The translations under genes were made by a program, and so were the position numbers. The notes below the pieces were generated by a model. The model ran no database searches. It had not been told where the DNA came from and worked only from the letters and a program-made list of their open reading frames with translations. DNA of 12,239 nucleotides from an uncultured Eubacteriales bacterium (lineage in GTDB: Bacteria > Bacillota > Clostridia > Oscillospirales > CAG-272): assembly GCA_900547565.1 (NCBI GenBank), contig URHI01000056.1:1-12239 (forward strand), read 5' to 3'. Numbering within the stretch: position 1 is the first letter of the stretch; every line of letters starts with the position of its first letter. Positions 7,006 through 12,239 of the stretch are shown here, one piece after another.

Positions 7006-7335
7006 TTAAACTATTGATGCGAGCTGCTTCAGTTCATGCTCAAGCTCCGGCGGGAGGTTGAGCTGAGTCGCCAGTGAATTTATACGATCGACCGAACTGC
7101 GCACTTGACTGAACCTGTGCGCCAATCCCAGCTTTTCCTCATAGAAAAGCAATTCGTTTTCGGTTTTTTTGATGATATCCCTGACGCCCTGACGGGAGAT
7201 GCCTATAATGTCGGAGATCTCCGACAATGACAGGTCCTCGTTATAATACATATCAAGGACACTGCGCTTGCGTTCGTTGAGTATCTCGCCGTAGAAATCC
7301 AGCAGATAGCCTATGCTCATGTTCTTTTCAAACAT
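7006..7335 (-). CDS. ylxM: YlxM/UPF0122 family helix-turn-helix protein
   Basis: This is a 109-residue protein of the YlxM (p13) family, normally encoded directly before ffh; streptococcal YlxM modulates SRP activity. A sigma-70 region 4-like helix-turn-helix spans about residues 35-62, with 'LSLSEISDIIGISRQGVRDIIKKTENEL'-type wording. It is preceded by 'YGEILNERKRSVLDMYYNEDLS', the typical YlxM N-terminus, and followed by a C-terminal helical tail. The start at 7335 has AGGA seven bases upstream; the internal ATG at 7320 lacks a comparable site. It is the first gene of the operon ylxM-ffh-rpsP-khpA, driven by the strong promoter at 7381-7409. ftsY, often the gene before it, is not here. Confidence 0.93.
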   Translation of the reverse strand: MFEKNMSIGYLLDFYGEILNERKRSVLDMYYNEDLSLSEISDIIGISRQGVRDIIKKTENELLFYEEKLGLAHRFSQVRSSVDRINSLATQLNLPPELEHELKQLASIV

Positions 7336-7348
7336 AACTGCGTCCTAT

Positions 7349-7383
7349 AAAAAAACTGTGTAAAGCAAATCGCTTTACACAGT
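7349..7383 (-). terminator. Intrinsic terminator after the CNNM operon, overlapping the ylxM promoter
   Basis: The stem pairs 7355-7366 with 7372-7383 (core CTGTGTAAAGC / GCTTTACACAG, 12 base pairs with the closing A-T) around a five-base loop. On the minus strand it is followed by seven Ts (complement of 7349-7355). It stands 34 bases after the stop codon of the CNNM gene at 7418. Its left arm overlaps the -10 of the ylxM promoter. The structure lies in the ylxM leader, 13 bases before the ylxM start codon. Confidence 0.88.
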
Positions 7384-7409
7384 ATAACACACGTATGTGC
7401 GTTTGTCAA
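7381..7409 (-). promoter_or_regulatory. Sigma-A promoter of ylxM-ffh-rpsP-khpA
   Basis: On the minus strand a perfect TTGACA (7409-7404), a 17-base spacer and TATACT (7386-7381) with TG one base before it (extended -10) form a very strong promoter. Transcription should start near 7374, inside the left arm of the terminator hairpin at 7349-7383. The resulting RNA would lack most of that arm, so the terminator would not fold on transcripts from this promoter. Confidence 0.88.
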
Positions 7410-7417
7410 GAGCTTTT

Positions 7418-8707
7418 TTAAATTTCTTCTTTTTCCTCAACGGGATTTACCAGCACGGTAAGCTTTGTGACGCGCATGTCGTCCATTTCGGATACCACGA
7501 CAAACAGATTTTCATAAGTGAAGGTATCGCCCACATGCGGGTCAGCGTTCAGCTGTTCAACTGCCCAGCCGCCGACAGTGGAGTATTCACATTCAACGTC
7601 CTTGTTTGATGACTCAATTTCAGAGAAGAAGTCATCAATATTCATGTCGCCGTTGACTTCATAGGTGTTATCACCTGTTTTGACTATCATGTTGACGATC
7701 TCGTCGCTTTCATCCCAGATGTCTCCGACCAGCTCCTCGAGTATATCCTCCATTGTGACCACGCCAAGTGTGCCGCCGAACTCGTCAATTACTATTGCAA
7801 TATGTGTCTGTTTTTCTCGCAGTACATTCATTGCGGCGGGCAAACGCATGGTTTTGTGTATGAAGCAAGCGGGTATCAGCATATCGCGCAACGGCTTTTT
7901 TGAGTTTTCTACCGAGTTTTTATAGTAATGGTTGAGGTACAGAATACCTATGATATTATCAATTGAGTCCTCGTATACGGGAATACGCGAGAAATGAGAC
8001 TCTTCGATGATCTCGGCAATGGCCTCGTCAGCATCGTCGATGTCAATGGAGATCATATCAATACGCGGTGTCATGATCTCCTCAACGGTTGTGTCTGGAA
8101 ACTCAAGTGTGGACTGAAGCAGCTCGCTCTTGTTTTCATCTATCACGCCCTCTTCTTCAACCGTTTCTATTATTGAGGAAAGATCCTCTTCAGTTACGGT
8201 AGGTTCGTCATCGGAATTATCCTTACCCCAGATTTTGCGGAGCAGGTTGATGAGTAGCATGACGATGAATACCAGCGGGTAAAGTATTATTGTGAGTATG
8301 CGTACCGGATAAGCTACCCAGCGGACTACCCTGTCTGCGTGTTGCTTTGCCAGAATTTTTGGTATTATCTCACCGAAGATGAGAATTATTGTGGTCATCA
8401 CCACTGTTGCTATTGCGGACGCTATGGAATTTGCGCTCTCACCGATCCCCAGTGCATTGAGCAACTGAATAATGATGATGGTCGTCACAGACGATGCCGC
8501 AATGTTGGCAAGATTGTTGCCGATGAGTATTGCCGATAGCGCGGTGGTGAAGTTTTCGCTTATTTTATATGCCATAGCGGCAGTTTTGCTGCCGTTTTCG
8601 GCACTCTTCTTCAGCCGCAGTTTGTTGGAGGCATTGAAGGATATCTCCGAGCCTGAGAAAAACGCGGACAGAATGAGCATGAGAACTATTATAAGATACG
8701 GCCACAT
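7418..8707 (-). CDS. CNNM/CorC family membrane protein (DUF21-CBS-CorC_HlyC), canonical copy
   Basis: This 429-residue protein belongs to the CNNM/CorC/HlyC group linked to Mg2+ (and in some cases Co2+ or Na+) transport. The DUF21 membrane domain (about 1-165) shows 'FFSGSEISF' (16-24), 'LIGNNLANIAAS' (61-72) and 'FGEIIPK' (111-117), the positions that line the ion site in solved CorC/CNNM structures. An acidic linker 'TEEDLSSIIETVEEEGVIDE' follows, then the CBS pair (about 205-330) with 'IMTPRIDM', 'SRIPVYEDSIDNIIGILY' and 'DEFGGTLGVVTMEDILEELVGDIWDE', and a CorC_HlyC domain (about 345-422). The start at 8707 lies one base after the stop of its upstream paralogue, with AGGAGG nine bases before it, so the two are coupled. 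Older annotation names such as hemolysin C are misleading. Confidence 0.94.
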   Translation of the reverse strand: MWPYLIIVLMLILSAFFSGSEISFNASNKLRLKKSAENGSKTAAMAYKISENFTTALSAILIGNNLANIAASSVTTIIIIQLLNALGIGESANSIASAIATVVMTTIILIFGEIIPKILAKQHADRVVRWVAYPVRILTIILYPLVFIVMLLINLLRKIWGKDNSDDEPTVTEEDLSSIIETVEEEGVIDENKSELLQSTLEFPDTTVEEIMTPRIDMISIDIDDADEAIAEIIEESHFSRIPVYEDSIDNIIGILYLNHYYKNSVENSKKPLRDMLIPACFIHKTMRLPAAMNVLREKQTHIAIVIDEFGGTLGVVTMEDILEELVGDIWDESDEIVNMIVKTGDNTYEVNGDMNIDDFFSEIESSNKDVECEYSTVGGWAVEQLNADPHVGDTFTYENLFVVVSEMDDMRVTKLTVLVNPVEEKEEI

Positions 8708-8708
8708 A

Positions 8709-10028
8709 TTACCTTGCCTCCTTTTTTACCGGGCGTATATGCTCGGCATGAGGTTCGGTATGACAGACCGAATCGGTATCCAATTTTATGATAACGTTAT
8801 CGATTTTGTTGTCTTCAACATCCTCGACCGTTACTTCAATATTCTGATAACGGAATGAGTCATCTTCCTCGGGAAAATGCCCGAGTGTTTTTATCACCCA
8901 TGAAATGACAGGAGTTTCAGCCAGCGTTTTGTCCGAGCAGGTAAGCCCCATGCGCGAGAAAACATCGCCCACGAGCAGGTGTGTGTTGACCGTAAAGCGA
9001 TTCCCGCCCATCTTGACAAAATCGTTGTCGACTACGTCATCCTCGTCCCATATTTCGCCGACAAGCTCTTCAAGGAAGTCCTCGATCGTAACAACACCGA
9101 CGGTAAGGTCTGCCTCGTCGGTGACAACGGCAAGGTAGATCTTTTTTTGCCGCATAACTGACAGCAGGTCATTTATTTTGGCATTGTCGCGTACAAAAAA
9201 CGACTCAGTGAGCATTGAACGCAGGTCAACGTTATGATCCTTGAGATATTCCTTCAGAAAACTGCGTATGTGGAGTACACCTATAATATTGTCCGGGCTG
9301 CCGTCGTAAACTGGCAGTCTGGAATGATTATAGGACAGGATCTCCTTGACTATCTCATCATTTGACATGCTGATGTCAACAGCGCATATGTCACTGCGGA
9401 CAGTCATAACGTCGGCGGCAGTTGTTGCCGAGAAGTCCAGCGCGCTCTTGAACAGATCGCTTTGTTCCTCGTCCATAACGCCTTCTTCTTCGATGGTATC
9501 GATGATGTCGTACAGCTCCTCCTCAGTGATCGAAGGCGTGTCATCGGCCTTGAAAAGTTTGGAAACAGCATTGCTTATTAACGAGAAAAATGCCACAAGC
9601 GGTGTCAATACCTTCATAAAGAAGCGCAAAGATCTTGCACATGCCATGGACATCGAGTCACTTCTGTCATTTGCAAACGACTTTGGAATCATCTCGCTGA
9701 ATAAAAAGACTATCACTGTGGTTATCACGGTACACAGAACAGAGACCTTGGAATCGTTGATGTTCCAGATTCCTGCGACAAAGGCAGTAGCAATTGATGC
9801 AGCCGCGATATGTGTGATATTATTTCCGATAAGCAGTGTGGTGATGGCTTTTTCAAAATTATTGGCTATGTAAAGTGCTCTTTTTGCCTTTACATCACCG
9901 TCCTCTGCGCGCGTTTTAAGCCTGATTTTGTTGAGCGCAGTGAATGAACTCTCACACCCGGCAAAATACGCACCAAAGATCACCATGACAATAAAAACGG
10001 TTAATTGTAACCAACTACCGTCGTCCAT
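8709..10028 (-). CDS. CNNM/CorC family membrane protein, divergent paralogue
   Basis: This 439-residue paralogue has the same layout as the next gene: DUF21 domain (about 1-160), acidic linker 'EEELYDIIDTIEEEGVMDEEQ', CBS pair (about 200-328) and CorC_HlyC domain (about 335-416), with an extra hydrophilic tail. Signature positions differ from the usual family: 'YFAGCESSF' for SGSE, 'FSEMIPK' (110-116) for FGEIIPK, 'MTVR' for MTPR, and 'DEADLTVG' for DEFGGTLG. 'LIGNN', 'SRLPVYDGSPDNIIGVLH' and 'FLEELVGEIWDE' remain. I choose ATG 10028 because Met codons further upstream (to 10097) lie within or before the promoter, whose -10 overlaps one of them. AGGAG precedes 10028 by 12 bases, which is long but usable. 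The resulting length agrees with the paralogue. Confidence 0.92.
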   Translation of the reverse strand: MDDGSWLQLTVFIVMVIFGAYFAGCESSFTALNKIRLKTRAEDGDVKAKRALYIANNFEKAITTLLIGNNITHIAAASIATAFVAGIWNINDSKVSVLCTVITTVIVFLFSEMIPKSFANDRSDSMSMACARSLRFFMKVLTPLVAFFSLISNAVSKLFKADDTPSITEEELYDIIDTIEEEGVMDEEQSDLFKSALDFSATTAADVMTVRSDICAVDISMSNDEIVKEILSYNHSRLPVYDGSPDNIIGVLHIRSFLKEYLKDHNVDLRSMLTESFFVRDNAKINDLLSVMRQKKIYLAVVTDEADLTVGVVTIEDFLEELVGEIWDEDDVVDNDFVKMGGNRFTVNTHLLVGDVFSRMGLTCSDKTLAETPVISWVIKTLGHFPEEDDSFRYQNIEVTVEDVEDNKIDNVIIKLDTDSVCHTEPHAEHIRPVKKEAR

Positions 10029-10068
10029 TAAACGAATCAGCTCCTTTTTTGAAAGTATTGATTTAATC

Positions 10069-10097
10069 ATTATATACGAATATAGCAAATTTGTCAA
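10069..10097 (-). promoter_or_regulatory. Perfect-consensus sigma-A promoter of the CNNM pair
   Basis: On the minus strand TTGACA (10097-10092), exactly 17 bases, then TATAAT (10074-10069) match the consensus at all twelve positions. Transcription should start near 10062, leaving a 34-base leader to the ATG at 10028. It diverges from the ruvC promoter about 50 bases away. Confidence 0.88.
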
Positions 10098-10146
10098 GTC
10101 TTACGGCAAATCTTTTTATATAACTTGACTATTTACAGGAATTTGA

Positions 10147-10175
10147 TTGACTTGAAGTATCAAACGTGATATAAT
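10147..10175 (+). promoter_or_regulatory. Sigma-A promoter of ruvC
   Basis: TTGACT (10147-10152), a 17-base spacer and TATAAT (10170-10175) match the consensus at eleven of twelve positions, with TG one base before the -10 (TGATATAAT). The predicted start near 10182 gives a leader of about 25 bases before the TTG start codon. A second, orphan TTGACT lies at 10125-10130 without a matching -10. Confidence 0.85.
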
Positions 10176-10206
10176 TATTATGGATTAAAATTAGCAGAGG
10201 TGTGCT

Positions 10207-10710
10207 TTGGTTATATTGGGTATTGACCCCGGATTGGCTATCGTCGGATGGGGAGTAATTGATTATGGCAAAAACCGTTTCAGAACAATAGATTACGGCT
10301 CCTTACAGACTCCGGCTGGCGAAGCGACGGAAACACGGCTGGTGAATATTTACAGCGGTATGCAGGAGCTGATAAAACGGTACAAGCCGTCCTGCATGGC
10401 GGTAGAGGAGCTGTTTTTCAATACAAATATTACCACGGGTATTCGGGTAAGCCAGGCGCGCGGCGTTATACTGCTGGCAGCGGCACAGGCGGGTATTGAA
10501 ATTGCCGAATACACGCCGCTTCAGGTAAAGCAGGCTGTGGTGGGCTACGGACGTGCGGATAAGCACCAGATAATAACTATGGTGACCCGGTTGCTCGGGC
10601 TACGTGAGCCGCCCAAGCCTGATGATACTGCCGATGCTCTTGCAATTGCCATATGCCATGCCCACTGCGGCGGCTCGCGCATAGCGCAGTATTACAATCA
10701 GAAGCTGTGA
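10207..10710 (+). CDS. ruvC: Crossover junction endodeoxyribonuclease RuvC
   Basis: RuvC resolves Holliday junctions by paired symmetric cuts, working with the RuvAB branch-migration complex. The 167 residues are the standard length. The RNase H-like fold begins with 'ILGIDPGLAIVGWGVID' holding catalytic Asp7; Glu67 lies in 'AVEELFF', and Asp140 and Asp143 in 'PDDTADALAIA', so all four acidic residues are present. 'NTNITTGIRVSQARGVIL' (72-89) and 'YTPLQVKQAVVGYGRADKHQI' (102-122) are family blocks. The start is TTG at 10207, with GAGG six bases upstream; no in-frame ATG or GTG is better placed. ruvA and ruvB do not follow; a methyltransferase begins 21 bases after the stop codon. Confidence 0.97.
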   Translation: MVILGIDPGLAIVGWGVIDYGKNRFRTIDYGSLQTPAGEATETRLVNIYSGMQELIKRYKPSCMAVEELFFNTNITTGIRVSQARGVILLAAAQAGIEIAEYTPLQVKQAVVGYGRADKHQIITMVTRLLGLREPPKPDDTADALAIAICHAHCGGSRIAQYYNQKL

Positions 10711-10731
10711 GCTGAAAGGACAGATATCATC

Positions 10732-11595
10732 ATGTGGATTGCAGATAAATGGAAGGATTATGAATTGACCGATGCCTCGGACGGCGAGCGGCTTGAGCGG
10801 TGGGGAAAATATGTTCTGATACGCCCCGACCCCCAGATAATCTGGACAAATGATCGCAAAGTGTCGGACTGGAATCGTGCAGACGGTGTATACCGGCGTT
10901 CCTCGGGCGGAGGAGGCGCGTGGGTCAAAAACAGATTGCCGGAGGAATGGACGATTAAGTACGGGGACCGTCTGACGTTCCTGCTAAAGCCTATGGGCTT
11001 CAAGCACACGGGACTGTTTCCCGAACAGGCGGCCAACTGGGAATGGTTCGGACCGCTTATACGCGAGGCAGGTCGCCCGGTAAAGCTGCTCAATCTGTTT
11101 GCTTATACCGGAGGCGCTACAGTTGCGGCGGCTGCGGCGGGCGCGGCGGTCTGCCATGTGGACGCAGCAAAAGGAATGGTGGCACAAGCCCGGCATAACG
11201 CCGCGCTGAGCGGGCTCCAAGACGCGCCGATACGCTATATCGTTGATGACTGCATAAAATTTACCGAGCGCGAGATACGTTGCGGCAATAAATATGATGC
11301 AATTATTATGGATCCGCCGTCCTATGGGCGCGGGCCGTCAGGTGAGATCTGGAAAATTGAGGACAACATAGACCGACTGGTGACGCTGTGCGCACAGCTG
11401 CTCAGTGACAGGCCGCTGTTCTTTCTGATCAACAGCTATACTACCGGGCTGTCGCCTCTTACTATGAAATATATACTTGATATGCGCATCACCTCCCGTC
11501 ACGGCGGCGTTTGCCGTGCGGAGGAGCTGGCGCTTCCCGTTAAGTGTACCGGAGGAGCATTGCCTTGCGGCGCTTCCGCCCGCTGGCAGGCGTGA
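10732..11595 (+). CDS. Class I SAM-dependent methyltransferase (COG1092/RlmI-like)
   Basis: This is a 287-residue methyltransferase with a Rossmann fold. The N-terminal region has 'DGERLERWGKYVLIRPDPQIIW' (residues 17-38) and a substrate-facing 'LLKPMGFKHTGLFPEQAANWEWF' block (84-106). SAM-binding motif I is 'LLNLFAYTGGAT' (119-130), the acidic residue after motif I is Asp144 in 'HVDAAK', and motif IV is 'MDPPSYGRG' (193-201). The C-terminus 'GGALPCGASARWQA' is the usual family ending. It resembles RlmI-type 23S rRNA cytosine methyltransferases in the catalytic domain but lacks their N-terminal PUA domain, so its RNA target is unknown. AGGA lies 11 bases before the ATG. It follows ruvC closely and is probably cotranscribed. 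Confidence 0.85.
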   Translation: MWIADKWKDYELTDASDGERLERWGKYVLIRPDPQIIWTNDRKVSDWNRADGVYRRSSGGGGAWVKNRLPEEWTIKYGDRLTFLLKPMGFKHTGLFPEQAANWEWFGPLIREAGRPVKLLNLFAYTGGATVAAAAAGAAVCHVDAAKGMVAQARHNAALSGLQDAPIRYIVDDCIKFTEREIRCGNKYDAIIMDPPSYGRGPSGEIWKIEDNIDRLVTLCAQLLSDRPLFFLINSYTTGLSPLTMKYILDMRITSRHGGVCRAEELALPVKCTGGALPCGASARWQA

Positions 11596-11626
11596 TCAAA
11601 ATCAGCGTTAAGGAAACCTAATTTAG

Positions 11627-12239
11627 ATGAATGAATTTATTAAAGCCGTCGGCGTAAAGTGCCTGTATAAGGATGACAGCGGGCAGGATGCCGTGGCACT
11701 GGAAAATATTAATCTGGAAATAAACCGCGGCGAGTATATCGCAATAATCGGGCGCAACGGCTCCGGCAAGTCGACGCTTGCCAAGCTGTTCAATATGATA
11801 CTTGATCCGGCTGAGGGAATTATTACCGTCGACGGAGTTGATATAACGTCGCCTGAGCTTGACGAGGCAGCGATGCTTGATGTACGCCGCAAGATCGGAA
11901 TGGTGTTTCAGAATCCCGATAACCAACTGGTAGCAACTATTGTCGAGGAGGACATAGCTTTCGGGCCTGAGAACCTCGGAGTTCCGAGTGCAGAGCTTCG
12001 CCGGCGTGTGGATGAGGCGTTAGCGACGGTCGGCATGACAGAATATGCGCATCACGAGCCGCACCGACTGTCAGGGGGGCAAAAACAGCGTGTCGCCATT
12101 GCCGGAGTCCTGGCTATGCAGCCGGACTGCATAATACTGGATGAGTCTACTGCCATGCTTGACCCGCGCGGCCGCGCGGAGGTAATGGATACGGTGGAGC
12201 GGCTCAACCGCGAGAACGGTATGACTGTTATAATGATAA
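11627..12239 (+). CDS. ecfA1: Energy-coupling factor transporter ATPase EcfA1, N-terminal part
   Basis: This is one of the two ATPases of an ECF transporter, which takes up vitamins or metal ions through exchangeable substrate-binding S components. 204 codons are visible before the window ends, just ahead of the switch His. Walker A GRNGSGKST is at 42-50, the Q-loop 'VFQNPDNQLVATIVEEDIAFG' starts near 93 (Gln95), the signature 'LSGGQKQRVAIAG' is at 148-160, and Walker B plus D-loop 'CIILDESTAMLDPRGR' is at 168-183. 'DESTAMLDP' and 'NPDNQ' are the usual marks of EcfA1 rather than EcfA2. Shine-Dalgarno support is weak: AGGA is 12 bases before the ATG. It begins 31 bases after the methyltransferase with no terminator between. 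ecfA2 and ecfT would be expected beyond the edge. Confidence 0.92.
   Translation, partial: MNEFIKAVGVKCLYKDDSGQDAVALENINLEINRGEYIAIIGRNGSGKSTLAKLFNMILDPAEGIITVDGVDITSPELDEAAMLDVRRKIGMVFQNPDNQLVATIVEEDIAFGPENLGVPSAELRRRVDEALATVGMTEYAHHEPHRLSGGQKQRVAIAGVLAMQPDCIILDESTAMLDPRGRAEVMDTVERLNRENGMTVIMI

Noticed and set aside
1..12239. Mobile elements, CRISPR arrays, tRNA/rRNA, riboswitches, toxin-antitoxin or defence genes
   Set aside because: I saw no transposase or integrase motifs, no regularly spaced repeats, no cloverleaf, and no leader long enough for a known riboswitch; intergenic spaces are all short and explained by promoters and terminators.

Overview
The window reads as an ordinary chromosomal segment of a low-to-mid GC Firmicute, most likely class Clostridia (an anaerobic, Oscillospirales-like gut or sludge lineage is my guess from protein style). 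The support is the YlxM-Ffh-S16-KhpA gene cluster, the strong purine-rich Shine-Dalgarno sites, consensus sigma-A promoters with 17-base spacers (several with an extended -10), intrinsic terminators, an L-lactate dehydrogenase and an ECF transporter ATPase. I see no phage, plasmid, IS, CRISPR, tRNA or rRNA signal, and no gene-free stretch longer than about 110 bases.

Layout, left to right. Positions 1-10028 are all transcribed leftward (minus strand). From their promoters inward these units are: (a) 10028-7418, two tandem CNNM/CorC-family membrane proteins (DUF21-CBS-CBS-CorC_HlyC) from a perfect TTGACA-17-TATAAT promoter; (b) 7335-5081, ylxM-ffh-rpsP-khpA, a protein-targeting/ribosome-biogenesis operon with its own strong promoter and a strong terminator; (c) 4984-4520, an unrecognised small helical protein, followed by glpK (glycerol kinase) with its own promoter; (d) 2876-2250, a YhhN/TMEM86-type membrane protein, then ldh, each followed by a terminator; (e) 1089-1, an ABC ATPase and the N-terminal part of its FtsX-like permease, which runs off the window. 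From about 10147 rightward the plus strand carries ruvC, a class I SAM-dependent methyltransferase and the start of ecfA1, probably one unit from a strong promoter divergent to (a).

Two gene starts needed correction from promoter and RBS position: the ABC ATPase (start 1089, not 1107) and the upstream CNNM protein (start 10028, not 10097). ruvC starts with TTG.

I looked for a novel system and do not see one. The points most worth a second look are regulatory and evolutionary. The ylxM promoter is nested in the terminator of the preceding gene, so its own transcripts start inside the stem and should escape termination; ldh may repeat this layout. One of the two tandem CNNM proteins has lost several signature residues. 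The ffh-rpsP-khpA cluster stops before the rimM-trmD-rplS genes that usually follow. One 154-residue protein is unrecognised.
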